Source: Desulfurobacteriaceae bacterium (lineage in GTDB: Bacteria; Aquificota; Aquificia; Desulfurobacteriales; Desulfurobacteriaceae). From it: 64,000 bases of DNA. A model generated the notes under the pieces. The model was given only the letters and a program-made list of their open reading frames with translations. It made no database searches and had not been told where the DNA came from. Below, piece by piece: positions 34,691 through 42,806 of the stretch (positions are counted from its first letter, which is position 1; every line of letters starts with the position of its first letter). The translations under genes and the position numbers were made by a program. The stretch lies in NCBI GenBank assembly GCA_027068415.1, contig JAMOTD010000018.1:62001-126000 (forward strand), in the 5' to 3' direction.

Positions 34691-35236
34691 TTAAGCCTGA
34701 GCCATAGACTCAGTTAAAAGAGTTTTAAAGGCAACGTACATTGCAGAAGCACCACAGAGTATTCCTTCCCAGCCTGCAACTGTTTTTATAGCGGTACTTC
34801 CGGTAAAGTCTCCAAGTGCAAGGAGGAAGAAGAGAATCCAAAGCGTTATAAAGACAAACTGAATATCAGCCCCGTGCTTTGTTTTATAAAGGACAATCCA
34901 GAGGAGAAACGTAAAGATTCCCCACATTAGGAGGTAGAAGACAATTCCAAGCTTATCCTGAGGAGCCCACCATCCCCACTTACTCATTAACAAGAGGAAA
35001 ACCAAGCTCTCCCAAAAAAGGCCGTAAGACGTAAAGGCAAGGGCTCCAAAAGTATTGTTCTTCTTAAAATCCATAATTCCGGCAATTATCTGAGCAAGTC
35101 CGCCGTAGAAGATTCCCATAGCTAAAATCATAGTTCCGAGGTTAATAATACCGGCGTTGTGTAGGTTTAAAAGAACCGTTGTAATACCAAAGCCGAAAAG
35201 TCCCAGCGGTGCAGGGTTAGCAATCTTCAATTCCAT
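34691..35236 (-). CDS. satP: acetate/succinate permease (SatP, GPR1/FUN34/YaaH family)
   Basis: 181 residues from ATG 35236, chosen because TAAGGAGGGAGTC lies just upstream; the longer frame from 35269 has no such site. Six membrane segments. 'NPAPLGLFGFGITTVLLNLHNAG' near the N terminus (read as NPAPLGLFGFG) is the family signature, and 'GLAQIIAGIMDF' near 47-58 the second. Moves acetate across the inner membrane. Sits between an outer-membrane porin and acs in one operon. Longer final segment region is normal for the family. Confidence 0.92.
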   Translation of the reverse strand: MELKIANPAPLGLFGFGITTVLLNLHNAGIINLGTMILAMGIFYGGLAQIIAGIMDFKKNNTFGALAFTSYGLFWESLVFLLLMSKWGWWAPQDKLGIVFYLLMWGIFTFLLWIVLYKTKHGADIQFVFITLWILFFLLALGDFTGSTAIKTVAGWEGILCGASAMYVAFKTLLTESMAQA

Positions 35237-35262
35237 GACTCCCTCCTTACTATAAGATTTAT

Positions 35263-36522
35263 TTACCATACGTAGATTGCTGAAGCCATCAGTCTATTTC
35301 CGTGCTCAACGCCATTATCGTAAAGGGTTTCCTGGTGGTCAATCTCAAGACCAAAGGTAACTCCAGGAGCAAACTTGTAAAGGACGTTTCCGAAAGCCCT
35401 CCAGTTCTTCTCGTAAGTGCCTGCTTTATCTGCATCGTCGTTATCAGGGTCGTTCATACCGGCACCAAAGTTGAAGGAAATTTTTTCAAAGGGTTTCATT
35501 GAAAGCTGGATAAAACCACCTTTCGTTTGTAGTTCTTCAACATCTTCCCCATCAAGATAATGGGCAGGAGTAAATACGAGGAAATCTCGTGACGTAAGTC
35601 CTTGACCAACATAAGCCTCACCTTTTATTCCCATAGGGATAAAGAGATTAAATGGGATATTCCATTCAACGGCTACAAGGTAATCATTAACATCATCCTT
35701 ATACCACTTATCTAACTTCTTATCGTCGTTCGTATCAACTCCTATCTCATCACTTCCCTGTCTATAAGCTCCACCGAGGGCTAAGTATAGGGGCTTACCG
35801 GTACCGAGAAGGTCTCCCTTGTAGAAGGCTTTAGCTCCGAGCCAGGGCATTCTCATACCGACACCGTCGGTAGTGGCAGAGCTCTTCCAGGCAGTTGCAA
35901 GAACTCCGAAACCTCCGCCGAGATTTTGAGTAATTGTTATCTGAGCTACCCTGTCCCATAGGTTACCGGAGGCTCCCATGCTCAAGAAGTCAAGGGTTGA
36001 GGCCATCTGAGAGGCAATCGGGATGTAGTCCTGACCGATTCTGATGTTGGTTCCCTGACCGTCGTTTAAGTTAATGTAAGAGAGCCTAATCCTGAAAGCT
36101 CCATTATCCTTACCGCTACCGCCCAATCCGTAAAAGTCCCCCTCAACTCTACCGGTAACTTTCCAGCCGTCAACCTCAGGGCCGTCAACGATAAAGCCAA
36201 GGCGCGTATCCTTCATGTTGAAGGTAGCCCTGTCTGCTCTATCCCCCCGAGGGAGTTTTGTGATGAAGGCGTCGGCACCCATGTTGTGGGTGTCGTAGAT
36301 GGCGTCCATCTTGATTTTTCCGTAGATTTTGATGGGGCTTTTAACGCCGACCACTGCCTTTCCACCCCTTGCGGCCTCAAGCCTGTTCAGCTTTGCCTGA
36401 AGCTTTGCCATCTGCTCCTGAAGTGCCTTGATTTGAGCCTTAAGGAGCTCAACTTCATCCTGGGCCAGTGCAGGAGCAGAGAGCATAGACATCGTTAATA
36501 CCGACAGCAGAGCTCTCCTCAT
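35263..36522 (-). CDS. outer-membrane porin with N-terminal coiled coil (DcaP-like)
   Basis: 419 residues. Signal peptide 'MRRALLSVLTMSMLSAPALA' (cleavage after ALA, residue 20), then a coiled coil ('VELLKAQIKALQEQMAKL', 'QAKLNRLEA') as in trimeric DcaP-type porins, then 'IKIYGKIKMDAIYDTH' and beta-strand repeats. Ends with aromatic 'SAIYVW', a usual outer-membrane insertion signal. Probably lets acetate or other small acids through the outer membrane, judged from its operon with satP and acs. First gene of that operon, divergent from the orphan response regulator. Confidence 0.82.
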   Translation of the reverse strand: MRRALLSVLTMSMLSAPALAQDEVELLKAQIKALQEQMAKLQAKLNRLEAARGGKAVVGVKSPIKIYGKIKMDAIYDTHNMGADAFITKLPRGDRADRATFNMKDTRLGFIVDGPEVDGWKVTGRVEGDFYGLGGSGKDNGAFRIRLSYINLNDGQGTNIRIGQDYIPIASQMASTLDFLSMGASGNLWDRVAQITITQNLGGGFGVLATAWKSSATTDGVGMRMPWLGAKAFYKGDLLGTGKPLYLALGGAYRQGSDEIGVDTNDDKKLDKWYKDDVNDYLVAVEWNIPFNLFIPMGIKGEAYVGQGLTSRDFLVFTPAHYLDGEDVEELQTKGGFIQLSMKPFEKISFNFGAGMNDPDNDDADKAGTYEKNWRAFGNVLYKFAPGVTFGLEIDHQETLYDNGVEHGNRLMASAIYVW

Positions 36523-36547
36523 AGCACGTCCTCCTGTTGTTGCAGTA

Positions 36548-36558
36548 TTTTAACAAAA
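36548..36558. promoter_or_regulatory. half-site TTTTAACAAAA near the porin start
   Basis: An 11-bp copy identical to part of the palindrome at 36611, located 26 nt from the porin start codon. The two copies lie 72 bp apart and flank the intergenic centre, where a shorter inverted repeat (GGAAG-TAAC-CTTCC, 36586-36599) lies. Confidence 0.4.
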
Positions 36559-36610
36559 TTTTTAAATTAAGTTTGTAAAATTAAGGGAAGTAACCTTCCT
36601 TCTTAAAATC

Positions 36611-36628
36611 TTGTTAAAATTTTAACAA
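36611..36628. promoter_or_regulatory. 18-bp perfect palindrome upstream of the response regulator gene
   Basis: TTGTTAAAATTTTAACAA reads the same on both strands and lies 12 nt before the ATG of the response regulator. Its right half (TTTTAACAAAA) recurs at 36548-36558 near the divergent porin start. A likely regulator-binding site controlling both divergent units; the neighbouring OmpR-type protein is the obvious candidate to bind it. Confidence 0.55.
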
Positions 36629-36640
36629 AAAGGTGTAAAA

Positions 36641-37297
36641 ATGGCAAAGGTGCTACTGATAGAAGACGACAAGAGTTTGGCGAACGAGATTTACGAAGTA
36701 TTTACAGACAACGGATTTGAAGTAGAGATAGGAACGTCCCAAGAGGACATATTGAAGAGAAACGGATACTCCTTTTTAATTCTTGACCTTGCACTTCTTG
36801 GAACTAAAGGGCTTGAAATATGTAAGAGGGTAAAGGAAAAGAAGGATATCCCAATAGTAGTCCTAAGCTCAGTCTGCAACACAGACGTTAAAGTCAAGTG
36901 GTTTGAGATGGGAGCTGATGACTTCTTAGTAAAACCCTTCAGCACAAAGGAGCTCCTTGCTCGTTCAAAAGCAATTTTGAGAAGGTACAGGGAAAAACTT
37001 CGTAACGTTCTTGAGTTTGAAGGAATAATACTCAAGAAAAAAGAAGGAAGAGTAATAATTGGCGATAAAAGTGTTGACTTAACGAAAATAGAACTTGAGA
37101 TTCTGGAACTTTTGATGAAGTATCAAGAGGAAGTTCTATCTAAGGACTTTATAATAAGGAAGATTTGGAAGGACAAGAAAAAGAATTCCAGAATTCTTGA
37201 CGTTTATATTTACCGTTTAAGGCGCAAACTCGGAGAAAAGGGTAAGCACCTTAAAACCCTAACAAACGTCGGCTACATCTTAACGCGGAACGTTTAA
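36641..37297 (+). CDS. orphan OmpR/PhoB-type response regulator
   Basis: 218 residues. Receiver domain ~1-117: acidic pair 'IEDDK' at 7-11, phospho-acceptor Asp49 in 'FLILDLALLG', Ser76 in 'VVLSSV' and Lys98 in 'FLVKPFS'. Winged-helix domain ~120-218 with recognition-helix region 'ILDVYIYRLRRKLG' and 'LTNVGYILT'. No histidine kinase adjacent. Faces the porin-satP-acs operon, so it probably controls acetate uptake and perhaps itself. AT-rich codon use compared with its neighbours. Its stop overlaps the convergent CNNM gene by 4 nt. Confidence 0.93.
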   Translation: MAKVLLIEDDKSLANEIYEVFTDNGFEVEIGTSQEDILKRNGYSFLILDLALLGTKGLEICKRVKEKKDIPIVVLSSVCNTDVKVKWFEMGADDFLVKPFSTKELLARSKAILRRYREKLRNVLEFEGIILKKKEGRVIIGDKSVDLTKIELEILELLMKYQEEVLSKDFIIRKIWKDKKKNSRILDVYIYRLRRKLGEKGKHLKTLTNVGYILTRNV

Positions 37298-38556
37298 GCC
37301 GTTTTCCTCTCCCCCTTTTTCTCCTTTACCTTAACTTTTCCTATTCGGCGCTCTTTGACTTCTAAGACTTTTAAGGTGTGAGAGGGGAGCTCCACAACCT
37401 CCCCCTCCCTCGGGAACCTGCCTAACCGGGAGAGGATTAGACCGCCGAGGCTCACGTAGTCGGGGCTTTTGGGAAGAGGAGTTTTAAGGAGTTTATTTAA
37501 CTCGTCTATCTCAACCTGAGCGTCAACAGTTATCTCGTCTCCCTGTTTAACAATCTGGAGCTCCTCTCTGTCAAACTCGTCCTCAATTTTGCCCACCACT
37601 TCCTCTAAAATGTCCTCAATCGTAACTATCCCGAGGGTTGAGCCAAACTCATCAACAACAATCCCCAGCTGCTCGTTCTTCCTCCTGAACTCTTTTAAGG
37701 CATCAAAGATGTTCATGTACTCGGGTAAAACTACTACAGGCCTTATGAGGAATTTAACCGGGAGCTCCGACTCTTTTACGTTTATTAAGTCTGAAATGAG
37801 AAGGTAGCCGACTACGTTGTCAAACCTCTCTCTATAAACGGGGAGCTTTGAGAAGCCGCTCTTTAGGAAGAGTTCCAAAGCCTCCTTAACGGTACTGTTT
37901 TCGCTAACTGCAATAATTTTTGAAAGGGGGGTATAAATGTCCCCGACGCTCTTTTCCCTTAGGGAGAGGATGTTTTTAAGAATGTTCCTCTCGGTCTTTT
38001 CAACCTGAAAGCGGCCGGAGCTCTCAACCAAGAGGCGGAGCTCCTCTTTAGTAACGAAGGGACTTTTTTCACTGTCTGCCTTTAATAGGTGAGCAATCAG
38101 CCTTGCAACCCCCATAACGAGGAAGGAGACCGGCTTAAAGAGTATGTAGAAGAAGTAAATCGGGTAAACGATTTTAAAGGCAATCACGTGGGAGTACTTC
38201 TGAAAGAGGCTCTTGGGAATCAGCTCTCCGAAGGTAAGGGTAATGGGGGTAAAGAACATTACGGTTGCAAGCTCTGGGTAGTGGATAAGAAAGGGAAACT
38301 TCTCGGTAATTGAGTCAAGAAGATAGGTTGCAAAGAGGGTTGAGCCCATGACGGTTGAGAGGTTTGTCCCGATTAAAGTAGTTGCAAGGAGTTTTTCTGG
38401 CTCCTCAAGGAGCTTTGCAAGGAGCTTTGCGGCCTTATCTCCCTTCTGGAGCCTCTTATTAAGCTCAAGGCGGGGAAGTGAAACTATTGCAATCTCACTC
38501 CCGGAGAAGAACCCCTCAAAAAAGACACACAGGAGTATGAGAAGGAAGACCTCCAT
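37294..38556 (-). CDS. CNNM/CorC-family membrane protein with CBS domains (paralogue 1)
   Basis: 420 residues. N-terminal DUF21 membrane domain with ~3-4 segments ('GFFSGSEIAIVSLPRLEL' near 15-32), a CBS pair near 200-320 ('GDIYTPLSKIIAVSENST', 'IVVDEFGSTLGIVTIEDILEE') and a CorC_HlyC-type C-terminal domain ('VDAQVEIDELNKLLKTPLP'). These proteins handle Mg2+ or related cation transport or sensing. Abuts paralogue 2 with a 1-nt overlap. Convergent with the response regulator. Confidence 0.88.
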   Translation of the reverse strand: MEVFLLILLCVFFEGFFSGSEIAIVSLPRLELNKRLQKGDKAAKLLAKLLEEPEKLLATTLIGTNLSTVMGSTLFATYLLDSITEKFPFLIHYPELATVMFFTPITLTFGELIPKSLFQKYSHVIAFKIVYPIYFFYILFKPVSFLVMGVARLIAHLLKADSEKSPFVTKEELRLLVESSGRFQVEKTERNILKNILSLREKSVGDIYTPLSKIIAVSENSTVKEALELFLKSGFSKLPVYRERFDNVVGYLLISDLINVKESELPVKFLIRPVVVLPEYMNIFDALKEFRRKNEQLGIVVDEFGSTLGIVTIEDILEEVVGKIEDEFDREELQIVKQGDEITVDAQVEIDELNKLLKTPLPKSPDYVSLGGLILSRLGRFPREGEVVELPSHTLKVLEVKERRIGKVKVKEKKGERKTA

Positions 38557-39830
38557 CAGCTTACCCTCTCAACAACAACCGAGCCGACCCGGTTGCCCTC
38601 CATTGATTCAACGGTGAACCTGTAGCCCTTGTAGGTAAATGTGTCTCCTTCTTTCGGAATCCTCTTTAAAATCGCCATAACGAGGCCTGAAACCGTATCA
38701 ACCTCTTCAAGGAGCTCGTCTTCCTCAAGGTTTAAGACCTCCTTCAGCTCGTCAATCGGCGTCTGGCCGGAGAACCTGAAGCACCCCTTTCGGAGCTCCT
38801 CAAACTCCGGGGTACAGGAGCCCTCCTTTTCGTCGGGGAGCTCCCCGACAATCTCCCTCAAGATGTCGTCAAGGGTCACTATCCCCGCAGTATTCCCGTA
38901 CTCGTCAACGACTACCGCCATGTGGCGTTTGGTCCTCTGCATCTCCTCAAGAAGCTTGTCTATAGTTAAAAACTCGGGAACTAAGTAAGGCTCTGCGGCA
39001 AAGTCCTTAATAGGCCTGTTAAAGTCATCCGGCCTGAGGGTCAGGGGAAGGATTTTCCTCGTGTAGAGGATTCCAGTAATGTGGTCAAGGGAGTCTTTAT
39101 AAACCGGGATTCTTGAGAACTTAACCTCTTTAAGGAGCTCCAGAGCTTCCCCTACCGGCATATCCTCCTTAAGGGCAAATATTCTGTGCTTCGGAACCAT
39201 TATCTCCTTAACGAGAATCTCCCCAAGGTCTAAAGTCCTGTCTATGAGCTCCTTCTCCTCCTCCTCAATCGTCCCCTCCTTTGCCCCTTCAGAAACAAGG
39301 AGCATAAACTCCTCGTCGGTTATCGCTTTAGGGGAGCTGAAGAGCTCAACTCCGAAGGGCTTTAAGAGAATAGAGGCAAAACCGACAAGAACCGTTCTAA
39401 TCGGGTAGGTTAAGTAGTAAACGAGCTTTATAAAGGGAAGGATAAAGAAGGCGTACTTCTCTGCGTACTTAATTGCGAGGGTTTTGGGGGTAACCTCTCC
39501 GAAAATGAGAAGAGTTAAAACGGTTATGGGAACGGCCAGAGCAGCTCCGAGCTCGTCCCCTAAGAGCTTCACAAAGAGGAGTGCCGAAGTTGCGGCAATC
39601 CCCACGTTTACCATCTCGTTGCCAACCAGGATAGTTGCAATCAGGTCGGCGGGGCTCTGGAGGAGCTTTAAGACCTCCGCAGCCTTACGGTTGCCCTCCT
39701 TTGCAAGCCTCTCAAGCCTCAGAGTATTAAGGGAGAAGAAAGCGGTCTCGGAGGCAGAGAAGAGACCGGAAAGGAGAATCAAAAAGCCCAAGGCAAAGTA
39801 GTAGCCCGTTAAACTGCCTCCCTCCTCCAT
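38556..39830 (-). CDS. CNNM/CorC-family membrane protein with CBS domains (paralogue 2)
   Basis: 424 residues with the same order as its neighbour: membrane DUF21 domain ('LFSASETAFFSLNTLRLERL' near 21-40), CBS pair ('EIMVPKHRIFALKEDMPVG', 'VVVDEYGNTAGIVTLDDIL') and a transporter-associated C-terminal domain ('FRFSGQTPIDELKEVLNL'). Residues of the first membrane helix ('SASETAFFS') match the CNNM cation-binding pattern. A tandem duplication, or two subunits forming a heterodimer. Directly follows yidC with a 1-nt overlap. Confidence 0.88.
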   Translation of the reverse strand: MEEGGSLTGYYFALGFLILLSGLFSASETAFFSLNTLRLERLAKEGNRKAAEVLKLLQSPADLIATILVGNEMVNVGIAATSALLFVKLLGDELGAALAVPITVLTLLIFGEVTPKTLAIKYAEKYAFFILPFIKLVYYLTYPIRTVLVGFASILLKPFGVELFSSPKAITDEEFMLLVSEGAKEGTIEEEEKELIDRTLDLGEILVKEIMVPKHRIFALKEDMPVGEALELLKEVKFSRIPVYKDSLDHITGILYTRKILPLTLRPDDFNRPIKDFAAEPYLVPEFLTIDKLLEEMQRTKRHMAVVVDEYGNTAGIVTLDDILREIVGELPDEKEGSCTPEFEELRKGCFRFSGQTPIDELKEVLNLEEDELLEEVDTVSGLVMAILKRIPKEGDTFTYKGYRFTVESMEGNRVGSVVVERVS

Positions 39831-41317
39831 TAAGCCCCTTCCTTACTTCCCATAAGTTTCATGATGATTAGGTTCTGAACGGCAGTAATAACGTTGTTCG
39901 TAAACCAGTAGAGAACCAGACCCGCCGGGAAGCTGGCAAAGAGGAAGGTGAAGAGGACAGCCATCGCGTAGAAGATGTACTGCTGCTGTTTATTAGTAGT
40001 AGGGGTAAGGAACTGCTGAACAATCATTGAAACGCCCATAAGAATCGGGAGAATGTAGGTCGGGTCGGGCTGTGAGAGGTCCTTAATCCAGAGGAATGAA
40101 GCCCCTTTAAGCTCAACTGCATTTAAGAAGAGCTCGTAGAGGGCTATGAAAATCGGTATCTGAAGGAGCATCGGCAGACAACCGCTTGCAGGGTTAACCC
40201 CCGTTTCCCTGTAGAGCTTCATAGTCTCTTCCTGAAGTTTCTGGGGGTCGTTGCCGTACTTCCTCTTGATTTCCTCAAGCCTCGGGGCAAGCTCCTGCAT
40301 CTTCTTCATAGAGACGAAGCTCTTGTGGGTGAGGGGGTGGAGGAGGATTTTGATAATCAGGGTAAAGACGATTATCGCCACTCCCCAGTTGGGAACAAAC
40401 TGGTGGAGGAAGAGGAAGAACTTTAGGAGGGGCTTTGCCAAGAAGCCGAGAATTCCGAAGTCTATTGCGCTCTCCATTCCAAGGGCTTCAAGCTGCTTCA
40501 GCTCCTTAGGTCCGCCGTAGAAGGTAAAGGAGCCCAAAAGCGCCTTAACTAAAGTGTGCTCGCCGCCAACCTTTCTAACGAAGACCGTAAAGTCCTTATC
40601 CTTGGCAGCCATAAGAAAGTACTTCTCCTCTTCACCTGCCCAGATAGCCCTGTTAAAGGAGAGAAAGCCCTTGATCTCTTCGGGCTTTAACCTGTAGATT
40701 TTGTCCTTTGTCTCAATTACGGGACCTACGTGGCCCCTACTTTCATCTCCGCTCAGGTTTATATCGGGGCCCAAAACCGTGTAGAGCTCCGCCCCTTTTA
40801 GCTCGGTCTTAACGTCAATCCTGTAGGAGTCGGGGTAGAAAATGAGCTCCTTAACGAACCTTTTCCCGTCAACTTCACCTGTAAAGGTCAGCTTCTTGGG
40901 AGAGCTCTCTACCTTAAGGCTATCGGCACTGGAGGTAAGCTCAAGTCGGGCAAGCTTCTCCGAGAGCTCCTTATCCAAAGAGAGCGTAGTCAGGGGGTAA
41001 ATCCCGATAACCTTTGAGTAGGGAGAGACGAGCTGGTAGTCGTACTTTTTAACGTAGAGGGAGATTAACCTTCCGTTAACGGTTGAGAGCTCCGCCGTAT
41101 AGAGGGGAGTTTCAACTTTTACTATCCTTCCCATCTCCTTAACCAAAGGAAGCTCGCCGGAGAGGTTGGAGCTCTGATTTACCTTGCTTTCCTTCTTAAC
41201 CTCTCCGGTCTCCTGAGATTTGTGGCCGAAGAAGAACTGAAAACCGATAACAACGAGAAGGGCAAGGATAAAGGACTGGAGCCATATGGAAAACCTGCTG
41301 GGCTGCTGCTGGGCCAT
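39830..41317 (-). CDS. yidC: membrane protein insertase YidC
   Basis: 495 residues. N-terminal membrane anchor ('FILALLVVIGFQFFFG'), a large periplasmic beta-domain (~60-300) as in Gram-negative YidC, then five segments with 'NWGVAIIVFTLIIKILLHPLTHKS' (split) near 315 and 'PMLLQIPIFIALYELF' near 385. Inserts membrane proteins alone or with SecYEG. Located in the usual rpmH-rnpA-yidD-yidC order. Confidence 0.97.
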   Translation of the reverse strand: MAQQQPSRFSIWLQSFILALLVVIGFQFFFGHKSQETGEVKKESKVNQSSNLSGELPLVKEMGRIVKVETPLYTAELSTVNGRLISLYVKKYDYQLVSPYSKVIGIYPLTTLSLDKELSEKLARLELTSSADSLKVESSPKKLTFTGEVDGKRFVKELIFYPDSYRIDVKTELKGAELYTVLGPDINLSGDESRGHVGPVIETKDKIYRLKPEEIKGFLSFNRAIWAGEEEKYFLMAAKDKDFTVFVRKVGGEHTLVKALLGSFTFYGGPKELKQLEALGMESAIDFGILGFLAKPLLKFFLFLHQFVPNWGVAIIVFTLIIKILLHPLTHKSFVSMKKMQELAPRLEEIKRKYGNDPQKLQEETMKLYRETGVNPASGCLPMLLQIPIFIALYELFLNAVELKGASFLWIKDLSQPDPTYILPILMGVSMIVQQFLTPTTNKQQQYIFYAMAVLFTFLFASFPAGLVLYWFTNNVITAVQNLIIMKLMGSKEGA

Positions 41318-41357
41318 TGCCTACTCCTGCTTTGTAGTTTTAAAAAGCTTATTATAG

Positions 41358-41564
41358 CTACGGGTAATCAACTCCTCCTTTAGAGAAGGGATTACACCTT
41401 AAAACCCTGTAAAGGGCTTTTAAACCTCCCCTTAAAAGGCCGTACTTCTCTATGGCCATAACGGCGTAGGAGGAGCAGGAGGGGTAGTAGCGGCACTTCC
41501 CCGGAGTTAACGGAGAGATAAACTTCTGATAAAGCTTTATCAGGAAAATTACCGACTCTTTCAA
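41358..41564 (-). CDS. yidD: membrane protein insertion efficiency factor YidD
   Basis: 68 residues. '[23 protein letters not shown]' (read as '[19 protein letters not shown]') near 9-31, '[12 protein letters not shown]' and '[15 protein letters not shown]' are the full YidD signature with its three Cys. A small peripheral inner-membrane protein that helps YidC-dependent insertion. Overlaps rnpA by 4 nt. Confidence 0.96.
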   Translation of the reverse strand: MKESVIFLIKLYQKFISPLTPGKCRYYPSCSSYAVMAIEKYGLLRGGLKALYRVLRCNPFSKGGVDYP

Positions 41565-41929
41565 CTGCTCTCCTTCAAAATGCCGGCCTTACGGGCAAGC
41601 CTTAAGAAGTCCTCCTCAACGTCCCGGTACTTCTTACCGAGAATTCCCTTCCTCGCTATAAAAATTAAGTCGTAAGGTTTAAGCCTGTGTTTATTGAGGC
41701 GGAAGACTTCTCTCATCAAGCGTTTAGCCCTGTTCCTCTCTACGGCCTTCTTGGATACCTTCTTGCTCACTATAAAGCCGGCTCTGGGGAAGTTTAAATC
41801 GTTGGGCAAAAAGTAAAAGGCCACGGTAGAACCGCCGAGGCTCTTCCCGTGGTCAAACACCCTTCTGAACTCATTGTCCTTCCGTAATCTCTCCTCTTTA
41901 CGGAAGGTGTACCTTACCTTCTCTTCCAC
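41561..41929 (-). CDS. rnpA: ribonuclease P protein component
   Basis: 122 residues from GTG 41929. '[17 protein letters not shown]' near 14-30 and the RNR motif '[18 protein letters not shown]' near 60-77 are diagnostic. Binds M1 RNA and helps process tRNA 5' ends. Its start overlaps the end of rpmH by 16 nt, and no good downstream start exists, so the overlap appears real. Confidence 0.95.
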   Translation of the reverse strand: MEEKVRYTFRKEERLRKDNEFRRVFDHGKSLGGSTVAFYFLPNDLNFPRAGFIVSKKVSKKAVERNRAKRLMREVFRLNKHRLKPYDLIFIARKGILGKKYRDVEEDFLRLARKAGILKESS

Positions 41930-42075
41930 TCGTCGCTAACCGTTAACTTCCAGCGGCCTTTCTTCCTTCTCCTCCTGAGGATTTCCCTTCCGCTCTTACT
42001 CTTCATCCTGGCCCTGAAGCCGTGGACTCTCTTACCGTGAAGCCTGCTGGGCTGATATGTCCTCTTGGTTGACAC
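41914..42075 (-). CDS. rpmH: 50S ribosomal protein L34
   Basis: 53 residues from GTG 42075 with GGAGG 7 nt upstream. '[19 protein letters not shown]' then '[21 protein letters not shown]' is unmistakable L34 (the second block is 21 long in full; key residues are the KRTxQPS start and the GRxxxxRRRxKGR end). The C terminus '[12 protein letters not shown]' is a few residues longer than usual. Part of the large ribosomal subunit. First gene of rpmH-rnpA-yidD-yidC. Confidence 0.96.
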   Translation of the reverse strand: MSTKRTYQPSRLHGKRVHGFRARMKSKSGREILRRRRKKGRWKLTVSDEWKRR

Positions 42076-42110
42076 CTTGCCACCTCCGAGAGTGAACTTG
42101 ATGTGGTGGT

Positions 42111-42138
42111 ATTATAGGCAAAGAGTTTGGCTTGTCAA
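42111..42138 (-). promoter_or_regulatory. consensus sigma-70 promoter of rpmH
   Basis: On the minus strand TTGACA (42138-42133), a 16-nt spacer and TATAAT (42116-42111), 36 nt before the rpmH GTG. Both hexamers are perfect consensus. It sits just after the kinase-like gene's stop, so the ribosomal operon can be expressed on its own. Confidence 0.8.
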
Positions 42139-42140
42139 AG

Positions 42141-42806
42141 TTAAAAGAGTGAGAGAAAGGTTTTAAAGCCCTCTTCCGGGTTTTTCTTATAAAAGGATAA
42201 GAGTTCCCTCAGCTCCTCCTCCTTTAGCCCCAGCTCACCGCAAAGCCTCTTCCCTATCAGGTGGTAGCCGACAAACTGCAAAAGGTTTCTCGGCTCTTCC
42301 TTGAACTTCGCACTCTCAAAGTCTATTACCTTAACCCTGTCGCCCGTAAAGATTAAGTGCTTCTCCCCTTTGATTTCTGAGTGCTCAACGCCAGCCCTAT
42401 CCAGCTTATAGCAGGCTTTAAGGGCCTCCTTTACGACTCTGCGGGGCTCTTTCCTAAAGGCAACGGGGAAAGTCTTCCCGCTAACCCACTCCATAACTAT
42501 AAAGTCTTCCGTTGCAAAGCAAGGAACGGGAGCGGGAGTCTCTTCCCGGTAGAGCCTATACAGGTGGGATAGGAAATTGAACTCTTTAAGGGAGACCTCC
42601 TTCGGGGTATCTGAGCGCTTGACCTTTACGGCAACCGGCCTGCCCTTTAGCAGCCCCTTAAAAACAACGCCCCTATAGCCTTTAGAAACAAAAGAGAGCT
42701 CCCCTACGCCTCTCTCAATAAGCTCTCTCAAAATCCTTTCGCCCCTTTCTCTGCTCCCGCGGGGGTAATCAAGGAGAGTCAAGAGAGGTAAATTCCGGCA
42801 CTCCAT
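42141..42806 (-). CDS. small RIO/Ser-Thr kinase-like protein
   Basis: 221 residues. N-lobe 'VSKGYRGVVFKGLLKGRPVAVKVKR' (split near 40-64) has a glycine-rich-like loop and the ATP-binding Lys in 'VAVKVKR'; 'FIVMEWVSGKTF' is the hinge; 'DRAGVEHSEIKGEKHLIF' near 137-154 replaces HRD with E-H-S-E, and 'VKVIDFESAKF' near 160 holds the metal Asp (DFE for DFG). This is close to the archaeal/bacterial RIO-like small kinases. The loss of a canonical HRD Asp leaves activity uncertain. Overlaps the upstream hypothetical gene by 38 nt. Confidence 0.7.
   Translation of the reverse strand: MECRNLPLLTLLDYPRGSRERGERILRELIERGVGELSFVSKGYRGVVFKGLLKGRPVAVKVKRSDTPKEVSLKEFNFLSHLYRLYREETPAPVPCFATEDFIVMEWVSGKTFPVAFRKEPRRVVKEALKACYKLDRAGVEHSEIKGEKHLIFTGDRVKVIDFESAKFKEEPRNLLQFVGYHLIGKRLCGELGLKEEELRELLSFYKKNPEEGFKTFLSLF

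Noticed and set aside
42076-42140. Replication origin near rpmH
   Set aside because: rpmH is often near oriC, but no dnaA gene, DnaA-box cluster or long AT-rich intergenic region was seen; only a promoter fits in the short gap.
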